From Bacillota bacterium (lineage in GTDB: Bacteria > Bacillota > Clostridia > Christensenellales > Aristaeellaceae): a DNA stretch of 36,102 bases. Both the position numbers and the translations under genes were made by a program. The notes under the pieces are model-generated. The model ran no database searches. It saw only the letters and a program-made list of their open reading frames with translations, and had not been told where the DNA came from. Numbering within the stretch: the stretch's first letter is position 1; the number at the start of each line of letters is the position of its first letter. Location: the NCBI GenBank assembly GCA_023411175.1, contig JAEYPB010000036.1:1-36102 (forward strand). Direction: 5' to 3'. This document shows positions 24,797 through 34,704 of this stretch, piece by piece.

Positions 24797-25405
24797 CTAC
24801 AGGTTCAGTTGCCGTATGAATTCCGCCATCAACGCGTTGACGATCGATACGGCCGCGCTCGTGCCGCCGCGCTTGCCGCGCACGACGATGGCGGGGAGAT
24901 CGCTCTCCCAAATTCGCTCCTTGAGCTGCACGACGCTGGCGAAGCCCGTGGGCGCGGCAAGCACCACCAAGTCGCTCTGCGCCTCGGCCTGGTGGCGGCG
25001 CAGCAGCCTGTCCAGCGCGGTGGGCGCGCTGCCCACCACCAGAAGCTTCACGCCCGGCTGGGACAGCGCGAAGTCCAGCGCCACCTCCGCCCGGGTGGTG
25101 CGCTTCTGCTCCGCCAGAGCCAGAACCTGAGGATCGTCAAGGTAACAGACGGTGGAAACGCCCAGCTTGCGGGCACTTTGCTTGTCGATGTCCGAGAGCG
25201 CCAGGCCCGTATCGGCCACGATCGTGCCGCCGGTCATCATCACGCGGCGCACGAGGGTCAGGGCGGTGGGGCTGAAGTGTATACCCTGAGCCAGCGCCTC
25301 GTCGCTCGTTTCGGCTTTGACATGCTCCATGATTGCCGCCATCTCGCTGGTGACATAGGGCATGGCCGCCGCGTGACGGGACTTGAGCGCCGATTTTCTC
25401 TGCAT
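24797..25405 (-). CDS. Orphan precorrin-8X methylmutase-like protein (CbiC/CobH)
   Basis: 202 residues. The C-terminal three-quarters match CbiC/CobH well: GTIVADTGLALSDIDK, VCYLDDPQVLALAEQ, the VVGSAPTALDRLL motif, LAAPTGFASVVQLKE and VRGKRGGTSAAVSIVNAL. In the cobalamin pathway this enzyme moves a methyl group from C-11 to C-12 of precorrin-8X using a conserved His. Here the N-terminus is about 15 residues shorter than usual and the RVIH-type motif is absent; His28 in IMEHVK is the only candidate. No other cobalamin gene lies in the window. The ATG at 25405 follows AAGGAAGGA. It has its own promoter and a structured leader of about 240 nt. Confidence 0.8.
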   Translation of the reverse strand: MQRKSALKSRHAAAMPYVTSEMAAIMEHVKAETSDEALAQGIHFSPTALTLVRRVMMTGGTIVADTGLALSDIDKQSARKLGVSTVCYLDDPQVLALAEQKRTTRAEVALDFALSQPGVKLLVVGSAPTALDRLLRRHQAEAQSDLVVLAAPTGFASVVQLKERIWESDLPAIVVRGKRGGTSAAVSIVNALMAEFIRQLNL

Positions 25406-25649
25406 GTGTTATCCTTCCTTGCGCTAAAGATGTATTGAGTTCTACGAAAAATGCGCTGTCGCGGCCATGTCCGTATAGGATTACACGGACGTGGAAATGT
25501 TCCGCGGCAGCTTCTGGTCGCGCAGCCGCCCAAGTAAGGCGCTGGTGGAGCGAATCGCTTAAAATCCGTTGCCGCGCCCGGCGGCTGAAAACAACGCTCA
25601 GCCCTTGCGCCGGGTGCGGCAACCTTGCATATTCGTTTTCCGCAATTCA
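25406..25649 (-). promoter_or_regulatory. Structured 5' leader of the cbiC-like gene, class unknown
   Basis: Reading the minus strand from the predicted start near 25644, the RNA soon meets a long stem: 25623-25616 pairs with 25575-25568 (8 bp), 25614-25609 with 25582-25577 (6 bp), and 25603-25598 with 25588-25583 (6 bp), with a CTTGC/GCAAG bulge and a 9-nt loop. A second hairpin forms from about 25465-25474 with 25485-25494 (10 bp including one G-T). I do not see the conserved cores of cobalamin riboswitches. It may be a regulatory leader of another or new class. Confidence 0.5.
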
Positions 25650-25679
25650 ATTTTAGCAAAATGCAGATTGCATTGTCAA
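25650..25679 (-). promoter_or_regulatory. Promoter of the cbiC-like gene
   Basis: On the minus strand: consensus TTGACA (25679-25674), 18-nt spacer, TAAAAT (25655-25650). It separates this gene from clpB, whose stop is 67 nt upstream. Confidence 0.65.
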
Positions 25680-25745
25680 GTCAACACGTCATCTATCTCG
25701 AAACATCATCAAAACATAACATAAAATCAGTATAATCAACAATTG

Positions 25746-28349
<2,604 letters not shown>

Positions 28350-28366
28350 GGAAATCCTTCCTTTTT

Positions 28367-28413
28367 ACTGATCTTCTTTGACTATTATAGAATGGAGGGC
28401 AAGAAAAGTCAAA
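28367..28413 (-). promoter_or_regulatory. clpB promoter with inverted TTTGACT/AGTCAAA repeat
   Basis: On the minus strand: TTGACT (28412-28407), 17-nt spacer, consensus TATAAT (28389-28384). TTTGACT at 28377-28383 and AGTCAAA at 28407-28413 (plus-strand view) form an inverted repeat around the core promoter. The copy after the -10 box reads AGTCAAA-GAA-GATCAGT on the minus strand: one perfect CtsR heptad, the right 3-nt spacer, and a 4/7 second heptad. CtsR control is therefore possible but unproven; no CIRCE element was seen. Confidence 0.5.
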
Positions 28414-28505
28414 TTACGCTTCGGTTAATTCGCCTGTAATGCCCCAAAACCCGTACATTGCGGACGCGCGGAGGATTAATTCTACGGGAAAAGCGCGGTG
28501 GGGGG

Positions 28506-28534
28506 TTGAACGGCGGGCCAAAAGCATGTATAGT
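28506..28534 (+). promoter_or_regulatory. Promoter of glyA
   Basis: TTGAAC (28506-28511), 17-nt spacer, TATAGT (28529-28534). Start near 28541, leader about 41 nt. Confidence 0.6.
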
Positions 28535-28581
28535 GAAAGGCACGGGATTTTAGCTCATCTGAGGGTATGGAGGATTACGCC

Positions 28582-29835
28582 ATGATCGATTTTCGAACCA
28601 TCCGCGCGGCCGACCCGGAGACGGCCGAGGCCATGCAGCTGGAACTAAACCGGCAGCGTCAGCACATTGAGCTGATCGCCTCCGAAAACTTCGTCAGCCC
28701 GGCGGTGCTGGCCGCGATGGGCTCGCACCTGACCAACAAGTACGCGGAAGGTTACCCCGGAAAGCGATACTACGGCGGCTGCGAGTGCGTGGACATCGTG
28801 GAAAACATGGCCCGCGACCGCGCCTGTCAGCTCTTCGGCGCGGAGCACGCCAACGTGCAGCCCCACTCGGGCGCACAGGCGAACCTGGCGGTGTACTTCG
28901 CCCTGCTGGAGCCTGGCGACACGGTGCTGGGCATGAACCTGTCCCACGGCGGCCACCTGACCCACGGGAGTCCGGTGAACATGTCCGGCAAGCTCTACAA
29001 CTTCGTCGCCTACGGCGTACGGGAGAGCGACGAGACCATTGATTACGAAGCGCTCAAAAAGCAGGCGCTGGAAATCAAGCCCAAGATGATCGTCGCCGGC
29101 GCCAGCGCCTACCCCCGCGCCATTGATTTCAAGGCCTTCCGGGAGATCGCGGACGCGTGCGGTGCGCTTTTGATGGTGGACATGGCCCACATCGCAGGCC
29201 TCGTGGCGGCGGGTGAGCACATGAGCCCGGTGCCCTACGCCGACATCGTCACCACCACCACCCACAAAACGCTGCGCGGCCCCCGGGGCGGCATGATCCT
29301 GTGCCGGGAGCCCTACGCCAAGGCCATCGACAAGGCCATCCTCCCCGGCACGCAGGGCGGGCCGCTGATGCACGTCATCGCGGCGAAGGCCGTATGCTTC
29401 AAAGAAGCCGCGGGGGAGGACTTCAAGGCCTACCAGCATCAGATCGTCAAAAACGCCAAGGCGCTGGCCGAGGCGCTGACCGCGAAGGGACTTCGCCTGG
29501 TCTCCGGCGGCACCGACAACCACATGATGCTCATCAACCTCACCGGCACCGGCCGCACCGGAAAAGAGCTGGAAGGGCTCCTCGTCCGCGCCAACGTGAC
29601 CGTCAACAAGAACACCGTGCCCTTTGAAACCCTCAGCCCCTTCGTCACCAGCGGCATCCGCGTGGGTACGCCCGCCGTCACCAGCCGCGGCATGAAGGAA
29701 GCGGAGATGGAAAAGATCGCCGGATTCATCGCGCTCCTGACCGAAAAGGGCGAGGAGGCCATCCCGCAGGTCAAAAAAGAGGTCATCGCGCTGTGTGAGA
29801 AGTTCCCCCTGTACGAGGGCGACTCCATCGACTAA
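28582..29835 (+). CDS. glyA: Serine hydroxymethyltransferase
   Basis: 417 residues, PLP enzyme interconverting serine and glycine with tetrahydrofolate, the main source of one-carbon units. QHIELIASENFVSPAVL, YAEGYPGKRYYGGCE, VDMAHIAGLVA and the PLP-lysine segment TTTTHKTLRGPRGGMI are all present, and the C-terminus TPAVTSRGMKE is typical. The ATG at 28582 is preferred to 28567 because GGAGG (28570-28574) lies 7 nt before it. Monocistronic, divergent from clpB. Confidence 0.96.
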   Translation: MIDFRTIRAADPETAEAMQLELNRQRQHIELIASENFVSPAVLAAMGSHLTNKYAEGYPGKRYYGGCECVDIVENMARDRACQLFGAEHANVQPHSGAQANLAVYFALLEPGDTVLGMNLSHGGHLTHGSPVNMSGKLYNFVAYGVRESDETIDYEALKKQALEIKPKMIVAGASAYPRAIDFKAFREIADACGALLMVDMAHIAGLVAAGEHMSPVPYADIVTTTTHKTLRGPRGGMILCREPYAKAIDKAILPGTQGGPLMHVIAAKAVCFKEAAGEDFKAYQHQIVKNAKALAEALTAKGLRLVSGGTDNHMMLINLTGTGRTGKELEGLLVRANVTVNKNTVPFETLSPFVTSGIRVGTPAVTSRGMKEAEMEKIAGFIALLTEKGEEAIPQVKKEVIALCEKFPLYEGDSID

Positions 29836-30188
29836 CTTGGCAAAGGGGAGGGACAGGGCGCCGTCCCCGCCACACCTCGGGTGCTTTGAAAACCGCGCAA
29901 GAAGGCATAAACATAAGCCGCCGGCATTTGCCGGCGGCTCAGACCATCAACAAAGTCCTCCGTGGGTTTCAATCGTGCCCGACGGCGTGTACGCCGGGCA
30001 CGGGATAGCGCCACCAGTACGCATATTGGTGGCGCTATCCGCACCGTTGGTCAGTGCGCCGCCCGGAAATTCCAGGGGATTTCAGGCGCACGCAGGGTTT
30101 TTCCTTCGCATCAAAAAAACCGCCGGTTTTTTTTGATGCTTTGAGCCGCCGGCATTTGCCGGCGGCTCAATTAATTATGGGGCAAGGA
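29836..30188. repeat. Array of consecutive palindromes between glyA and ansA
   Basis: No gene. Five elements can be drawn besides the separately listed 30003-30040 repeat. Two copies of an identical 26-nt palindromic sequence lie at 29916-29941 and 30144-30169 (arms GCCGCCGGCA/TGCCGGCGGC; the second copy extends to 14-bp arms, 30141-30154 with 30157-30170). A hairpin is at 29975-30001 (GTGCCC/GGGCAC with inner GGCG/CGCC). Another is at 30054-30091 (GTGCGCC/GGCGCAC with inner GAAAT/ATTTC). The last is at 30108-30139 (GCATC + A7 + CC paired with GG + T8 + GATGC). The last two elements could terminate the convergent glyA and ansA transcripts; the rest is more structure than termination needs. 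Confidence 0.75.
30003..30040. repeat. Palindromic repeat, copy 1
   Basis: GGATAGCGCCACCA (30003-30016) pairs perfectly with TGGTGGCGCTATCC (30027-30040), 14 bp, 10-nt loop. A near-identical copy lies at 36047-36083, with one base pair changed on both sides. Confidence 0.75.
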
Positions 30189-31181
30189 TCACGGCAGCGT
30201 AATCTCCCCGGCGTAGCTGGTGGCGAACATTTTGCGCACCTCTTCCAGCGCCTCCGTCTGCCCCAGCGCCCATTTGAGCTTGGTGACGGCGGCCTCGGTG
30301 GTCATGTCATAGCATTGGATGACCCCGGCGTCGATGACCTTGCGCCCGGTCTGGTAGAGGGAGAAATCGCTTCGCTCATACAGGCACTGGCTCGATACCG
30401 CCACCGCCGTGCCGCTTCTGATGAGGCGCTCCAGCGGCTCCACGAGGTTGCGGCGGATGAAGTGCAGCCCGCCAGCGCCGAAGGCCTCGATGACCACGCC
30501 GCGGTAGTGCATCGCGCCCAGCGCGTCCAGAAACTCCGGCTGAAAGCCGGGCGTCAGCTTCAAAAGGAACACGTCGTTGCACAGGTCGTTTCGAAGCGCC
30601 ATGAGGCCCGCATGGCGGGGGAGAAGCTCCCGCCGGAGGGTCAGCCCCTCGCCGTCCACGACGCCCACCGGCGGCAGGTTGACGCTTTCAAAGGCGCGGA
30701 ACCCGGTGGTGCGCACCTTGACGGCCCGCGCGCCCAGCATGACCTGCCGGTCAAAGGCGATGAAAACCCCCGGCGCGCCGGTGGCCGCCATCGCAAACGC
30801 CAGGCGCAGGTTTTCCACCGCGTCGGTCAGCGGGTGCGAAGCGGGAAGCTGCGAGCCGGTTAGGACCACCGGCAGCTTTAGCCCCTGGAGCATGAACGTG
30901 AGCGCCGACGCGGTGTAGGCCATCGTGTCGGTGCCGTGGGTGATGACGACGCCGTCATGTCCCGCCGCGTTTTCATACACGCACCGGGCGATTTCGCGCC
31001 ACTCCTCGGGCTGCATGTTGGCGCTGTCGATGCTGAACAGCGGGATGTGCCGGATGTCGTAGCATCCGCCCAGCATGCCCAGCACTGCGGGCAGCGCGCC
31101 GCCGTGCGCGTCGGGCGCGAGACCCTCCGGGGTGGGCACGGCGGCAATCGTGCCGCCGGTGGTGATCAAGAGAATTTTCAT
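30189..31181 (-). CDS. ansA: L-asparaginase, type I (cytoplasmic)
   Basis: 330 residues. The first catalytic Thr lies in LLITTGGTIAAV, the second in VVITHGTDTMAYTAS, and VVLTGSQLPASHPLTDAVENL follows, as in bacterial type I asparaginases. There is no signal peptide, so it acts in the cytoplasm, hydrolysing asparagine to aspartate and ammonia; aspartate feeds the asd-dapA route also present here. The ATG at 31181 has only a weak ribosome-binding site (ACGGGT). It lies 34 nt after the small membrane-protein gene and probably shares its promoter. Confidence 0.93.
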   Translation of the reverse strand: MKILLITTGGTIAAVPTPEGLAPDAHGGALPAVLGMLGGCYDIRHIPLFSIDSANMQPEEWREIARCVYENAAGHDGVVITHGTDTMAYTASALTFMLQGLKLPVVLTGSQLPASHPLTDAVENLRLAFAMAATGAPGVFIAFDRQVMLGARAVKVRTTGFRAFESVNLPPVGVVDGEGLTLRRELLPRHAGLMALRNDLCNDVFLLKLTPGFQPEFLDALGAMHYRGVVIEAFGAGGLHFIRRNLVEPLERLIRSGTAVAVSSQCLYERSDFSLYQTGRKVIDAGVIQCYDMTTEAAVTKLKWALGQTEALEEVRKMFATSYAGEITLP

Positions 31182-31215
31182 CTGCTTTTACCCGTTCCAA
31201 TCAAGAGTGCGCCGG

Positions 31216-31899
31216 TTAGGCGCTCTTTTTGTCCACCCCGGTATCGTTCATCCGCGGCGCGCCGTGGGACGCTGACAGGGCTCGGCGAAGGGCTTTGGCC
31301 GCGCCGCCTGCTTCGTCCATCCGACAGGCCGACACCCGCGCGCCGAGGCACTTCCCGGGATGGGAAGCCATGAACAGAAAACCGGTGTCCTGCTCGAGGA
31401 TGGCCAGCCGCTTTTCAAAGGCCGAACGGTCTTCGCAGCGCAGCAGCAGCGCGAAGCTGTACCTGCTCAGCCGCGCGCAGCGCTCGCCAGGCTCGGCAAA
31501 GCCGTCAAGGTAGAGCCTGAGGCTGTTCAGCGCGCCGCTGCTCCGCTTGCGCGAAAGCCGGGCAAAGCCTGTCGCCGCCACGGTGGCGACGGCGTAGGGC
31601 TGGCCGGAAGAAGATGCGCGATCAGCCTCGTGTACAAAACGCACCTGCCGGAGCACATCTCGGATGCTTATCCACGCGTTTGACAAGAGATACGCCGACA
31701 GCGCCGCAAGCGATACATAATGGATGAGGAGAAAGATGCCCTTGGTGCCGTTCCAAAGGCCGTCCGCCCCGATAAAGGCATCCACGGCTTCCGCCGTCTG
31801 GAGCCTGCCCACATGAAAGAGCACCCATCCCAGCGCGATCAGCGCTACCGTGACCCGGAATCCACGCCTGCGCAAAATCGCCATCCGTGCCTTCACCAT
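31216..31899 (-). CDS. Small membrane protein with a degenerate GGDEF-like domain
   Basis: 227 residues, not a family I can name with certainty. Two hydrophobic helices (about 14-31 and 53-75) are followed by a cytoplasmic domain. That domain follows the GGDEF pattern: GQPYAVATVAATGFARLSRK aligns with the LDLDxFKxIND strand, and ARLSRYSFALLLRCEDR with the R-x-GGDEFxxLL hairpin, but the signature is replaced by LSRYSF. If this reading is right, it cannot make c-di-GMP and might bind a nucleotide or a partner. Its promoter is a perfect consensus and its leader is only about 14 nt with no clear Shine-Dalgarno. The gene precedes ansA. Confidence 0.6.
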   Translation of the reverse strand: MVKARMAILRRRGFRVTVALIALGWVLFHVGRLQTAEAVDAFIGADGLWNGTKGIFLLIHYVSLAALSAYLLSNAWISIRDVLRQVRFVHEADRASSSGQPYAVATVAATGFARLSRKRSSGALNSLRLYLDGFAEPGERCARLSRYSFALLLRCEDRSAFEKRLAILEQDTGFLFMASHPGKCLGARVSACRMDEAGGAAKALRRALSASHGAPRMNDTGVDKKSA

Positions 31900-31919
31900 C
31901 CCAATTTATTCCCGATCAC

Positions 31920-31948
31920 ATTATAGAAACAGGCTGCGCCTCTGTCAA
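31920..31948 (-). promoter_or_regulatory. Consensus promoter of the membrane protein-ansA genes
   Basis: On the minus strand: TTGACA (31948-31943), 17-nt spacer, TATAAT (31925-31920). Both boxes match consensus 6/6. Start near 31913, 14 nt before the ATG at 31899. Confidence 0.75.
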
Positions 31949-31960
31949 CAAGCGGGCGTG

Positions 31961-31981
31961 AAAAAACCCGCTTTCGCGGGG
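31961..31981 (-). terminator. Terminator of the CNNM/CorC gene pair
   Basis: On the minus strand CCCCGC (31981-31976) and GCGGG (31971-31967) form a 5-bp GC stem with a GAAA loop, followed by TTTTTT (31966-31961). It lies 18 nt after the stop at 31999. Confidence 0.8.
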
Positions 31982-31998
31982 TTTTTCGTGAATTTTAA

Positions 31999-33267
31999 TC
32001 AGATGTCATGAAAATCGTCGGCGGGGCGGTCGACCGCTACCCGAAGCTTGTCGACGCGCACGCCGTCCATTTTCTCGACGGTGACGTGCATCGTATCATA
32101 ATCGAAGGAGCGCCCCACTTCCGGCTGCGCGTCCAGCATTTCAACGGCCCATCCGCCCAGCGTGGTGTACTCGCTCTCGAAGTTCTTGCCGTCGTAGTCG
32201 ACCTCGTCGAAGAAGTCGTGCAGCCCCATCAGCCCGCTGCACTCGTACAGGTTTTCCCCCACTTCGACGCAGGGCTCCAGGATGTCGTCGTTTTCGTCCC
32301 AGATCTCGCCCACCAACTGCTCCAGAAGGTCCTCCAGCGTGATGATGCCCATCGTGCCGCCGTACTCGTCGGCGACCACCGCGATATGGGTGCGCGCCCG
32401 CTGCATCATTTTCAGCGCGTCGTCCAGCTTCATCGTCTTGTGCAATACCAATGGCGGCATCAGGAGCTTTTTGAGCTCTATCGGCGCGCCCTTGTCCAAC
32501 GCCCGCAGGAACTGGTTGACGTGCAGGATGCCGATGATGCTGTCGATGGTGTCCTCGTAGACCGGGATGCGCGAGTATTGGGATTCGATCACGGTCCGGA
32601 GCGCGTCGTCGAGGTCGTCTTCAACATCGATGGCCACCATGTCGATGCGCGGCGTCAGGATCTGGCCGATGGTCAGGTCGTCAAATTCCAGCGCCGATTG
32701 CACGAGGTCGGTGCGCTCCTCGTCGATCACGCCCTCGTCCTCGGCGGTCTCGAGGATGGCGGTTAGCTCCTCCTCGGTCATGGCCGGACCGGCCTTTTCG
32801 CCCGCGCCAAGCGCCCGGGCAAGGGCCTCCACGATGAACAGCGATGCCTTAACCGCCGGCTTCAGCGCCAGCATGATCGTCCGCAGCGGATAGGACGCCT
32901 GCCGCGCGAAGGCGTCGCAGTTGCGCTTGGCAAGGATCTTCGGCGTGATCTCGCCAAAGAGCACGATGAGGACCGTCATGACGATCGACGCGATGCCCGC
33001 GCCCGCCTCACCCGCGAGGGAGATGGCAAGAACCGTCGCCACCGAAGAGGCCGCGATGTTGACCAGGTTGTTGCTGATCAGGATGGCGGAGAGCGCGTCG
33101 TCGAAGTGGTCGTAAATCTCAACCGCCAGCGCGCTTTTTTTGTCGCCGTCCTCGGCAGCGCGGCGCAGGCGCCGCGCGTTCAGCGATGTGAAGGCAATTT
33201 CTCCCGCGGAGAAGGACGCCGATACCACGAGGAGCAAGAAGATTGCCGTGATGTTCGTAATCAGCAT
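31999..33267 (-). CDS. CNNM/CorC-family membrane transporter (DUF21-CBS-CorC_C), copy 1
   Basis: 422 residues. The N-terminal DUF21/CNNM domain with about four membrane segments (about 1-150) has FSAGEIAFTSLNARRLR and LFGEITPKILAKR. A pair of CBS domains (about 190-320) contains LTPRIDMVAI, SRIPVYED and TMGIITLEDLLEQLVGEI. The C-terminal CorC_HlyC domain ends VRVDKLRVAVD. Family members move or sense Mg2+ or other divalent ions; the exact ion is not readable. The start is set to ATG 33267 (MLITNITAIF), which has GAGGTG upstream; a longer frame would overlap the preceding paralogue with non-homologous sequence. It begins 8 nt after its tandem neighbour. Confidence 0.9.
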   Translation of the reverse strand: MLITNITAIFLLLVVSASFSAGEIAFTSLNARRLRRAAEDGDKKSALAVEIYDHFDDALSAILISNNLVNIAASSVATVLAISLAGEAGAGIASIVMTVLIVLFGEITPKILAKRNCDAFARQASYPLRTIMLALKPAVKASLFIVEALARALGAGEKAGPAMTEEELTAILETAEDEGVIDEERTDLVQSALEFDDLTIGQILTPRIDMVAIDVEDDLDDALRTVIESQYSRIPVYEDTIDSIIGILHVNQFLRALDKGAPIELKKLLMPPLVLHKTMKLDDALKMMQRARTHIAVVADEYGGTMGIITLEDLLEQLVGEIWDENDDILEPCVEVGENLYECSGLMGLHDFFDEVDYDGKNFESEYTTLGGWAVEMLDAQPEVGRSFDYDTMHVTVEKMDGVRVDKLRVAVDRPADDFHDI

Positions 33268-33275
33268 GCCGCACC

Positions 33276-34289
33276 TCACAGCGCCGCGGCGGGCTCGGCC
33301 GCCGGGTCGCTCTCGTCGTAGATCTCGCCGACCAGTTCTTCCAGGATGTCCTCCATGGTGACGATGCCCAGGACATTCCCGGTCTCGTCGGCGATCAGCG
33401 CCATGTGGCTTCGGTGCTGGTTCATCTGGGTCATCAGGTCGTCGATGTGCATGTCGGCGCGGTAGGTTCGTATCGGAATCATCAAGGAGCGCAGCCGCGT
33501 GTAGCTGCCCGTGAGCCGCGCCGTCAGAAAGCGGTTGACCTGCAAAATGCCGGTCACGCGGCCCCGGCGCTCGTCCCATACAGGGAAGCGCGAATACTTA
33601 TAGGCGGCGAGCTTGTCGGCAATCTGGTCCTGCGTGGAGGAAGAATCGATCATGACGACCTTCTCCATGGGGATCAGGATGTCCCGCGCGGAAATCGCGC
33701 CGAACTCAAAGGCCGACTGCAAAAGCTCCTGTTGGTCGGGCTCCAGGAGGCCCTCGTCTTCGATGGTTTCGATGATGTCGTGCAGCTCGTCCTCGGTGAA
33801 GGACGGATCCGCGGGCGCCGGGAAGCGGCGGGAGATCATCTCGCCCCACTTGGTAAACAGGAAGGCGAAGGGCTTCAACGCGCGGATGAGGAACAGGAGG
33901 ACGCCCGACGTATTTAGCGCGATGGCGTCCGCGCGGCGGCGCGCCACGGTTTTGGGCAGCATCTCCGCGAAGATGTAGAACACCACCGTCAGCACAATGG
34001 TCGCCCAAGCCACCGCGCCGCTGCCCCAGAGGCGCGTGACAAGAACCGTCATCAGCGATGCAGAAGCGATGCTGAGGACGTTGTTGACGATCAAAATTGT
34101 CGTGAGCGCTTCTTCAAACCGGGAGAGGATGAGAATAGCGCGGCGGGCGCGTTTGTCGCCGTCTTCCGCGCTGTTACGAATGCGGACGCGGTTGAGCGCG
34201 TTAAAGCTCATCTCAATGGATGACGTCAGGCCGCTCAAAATGATGGTTAAAACGAGTAGGGATGCTATAGGCCAACTGTCCGGGTCCAT
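33276..34289 (-). CDS. CNNM/CorC-family membrane protein (DUF21-CBS), copy 2, no CorC_C domain
   Basis: 337 residues, a paralogue of the next gene. The DUF21 membrane domain has SIEMSFNALNRVRIRNSAEDGDKRA and FYIFAEMLPKTVARRRADA. Two CBS motifs (about 195-320) contain LIPMEKVVMI, SRFPVWDE and VLGIVTMEDILEELVGEIYDE. It stops right after the second CBS, so the CorC_HlyC C-terminal domain of its neighbour is missing; the last residues are an Ala/Pro-rich tail. The two may form a heterodimer, since CNNM proteins are dimers (inference). The ATG at 34289 is the first possible start after an in-frame stop; GGGAG lies 14 nt upstream, which is rather far. Confidence 0.88.
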   Translation of the reverse strand: MDPDSWPIASLLVLTIILSGLTSSIEMSFNALNRVRIRNSAEDGDKRARRAILILSRFEEALTTILIVNNVLSIASASLMTVLVTRLWGSGAVAWATIVLTVVFYIFAEMLPKTVARRRADAIALNTSGVLLFLIRALKPFAFLFTKWGEMISRRFPAPADPSFTEDELHDIIETIEDEGLLEPDQQELLQSAFEFGAISARDILIPMEKVVMIDSSSTQDQIADKLAAYKYSRFPVWDERRGRVTGILQVNRFLTARLTGSYTRLRSLMIPIRTYRADMHIDDLMTQMNQHRSHMALIADETGNVLGIVTMEDILEELVGEIYDESDPAAEPAAAL

Positions 34290-34327
34290 GGACGAAAATC
34301 AACTCCCTGTGGTACATGATATTCAGC

Positions 34328-34356
34328 ATTATAGCACGCCGCGCGTTAAGAAACAA
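34328..34356 (-). promoter_or_regulatory. Promoter of the CNNM/CorC pair
   Basis: On the minus strand: TTGTTT (34356-34351), 17-nt spacer ending in TGC (extended -10), consensus TATAAT (34333-34328). It is divergent from the SRP RNA promoter, whose -35 begins 32 nt away. Confidence 0.65.
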
Positions 34357-34387
34357 GGAGTGCGCCCAACAAATGCGCATCAGGGGC

Positions 34388-34416
34388 TTGCGCGCGCCGC
34401 TCGGCTGTGCTATAAT
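34388..34416 (+). promoter_or_regulatory. Promoter of the SRP RNA gene
   Basis: TTGCGC (34388-34393), 17-nt spacer ending in TGC (extended -10), consensus TATAAT (34411-34416). Confidence 0.7.
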
Positions 34417-34421
34417 GACCG

Positions 34422-34556
34422 TTGCCACACGGGTGATGACGGTTGGGTCCTGTGCGGCGTCATGCCGCGAACCTTGTCAGGGCCGGAAGGCAGCAGCAAT
34501 AAGCGGAAGTTGGCGCGCGCCGCGGGGAAGCCTGGCCTGAACCCGGTGGTTTTTTG
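34422..34556 (+). ncRNA. ffs: Signal recognition particle RNA (bacterial small type, 4.5S-like)
   Basis: The universally conserved Ffh-binding hairpin is at 34476-34497: GTCAGGGCC, GGAA tetraloop, GGCAGCAGC. GGGTCCTGTGC and GCGAACC precede it, as in other small SRP RNAs. The ends pair: CCAC-A-CGGGT (34425-34434) with ACCCG-GTGG (34541-34549). Six Ts at 34550-34555 end the transcript. An inner GCGGC/GCCGC hairpin is at about 34454-34468. The RNA scaffolds Ffh in co-translational targeting to SecYEG. Exact ends are estimated from promoter and terminator. It lacks the long Alu domain of Bacillus-type SRP RNA. Confidence 0.93.
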
Positions 34557-34631
34557 TCCTCACTTCGCTGCGCAGAGAGCTTGCGAGCATGATATGGGGC
34601 GGTCATTTTCCACTGCTGACGAAATGAAAAA

Positions 34632-34659
34632 CCGTTCCCGCCGACTGGCGCGGGAACGG
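34632..34659. terminator. Bidirectional terminator between ffs and the diguanylate cyclase gene
   Basis: CCGTTCCCGC (34632-34641) pairs with GCGGGAACGG (34650-34659). On the minus strand TTTTTC follows; on the plus strand CCAGTTTTTT follows. It lies 45 nt downstream of the cyclase stop. Confidence 0.8.
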
Positions 34660-34704
34660 CCAGTTTTTTATGTGGCTGACGTATGGGCAAATGGGCGCGG
34701 CCGG

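Noticed and set aside
25406..25650. Cobalamin riboswitch before the cbiC-like gene
   Set aside because: The conserved core (GCCACTG and the surrounding boxes) is not visible on the minus strand, so the leader is reported as of unknown class.
29916..30170. CRISPR array
   Set aside because: Only two identical repeats, both palindromic and 228 bp apart, without regular spacers or cas genes.
31203..31230. Plus-strand hairpin with TTTTT inside the membrane protein-ansA junction
   Set aside because: No plus-strand gene ends here, and on the minus strand the stem is not followed by Ts, so no terminator is claimed.
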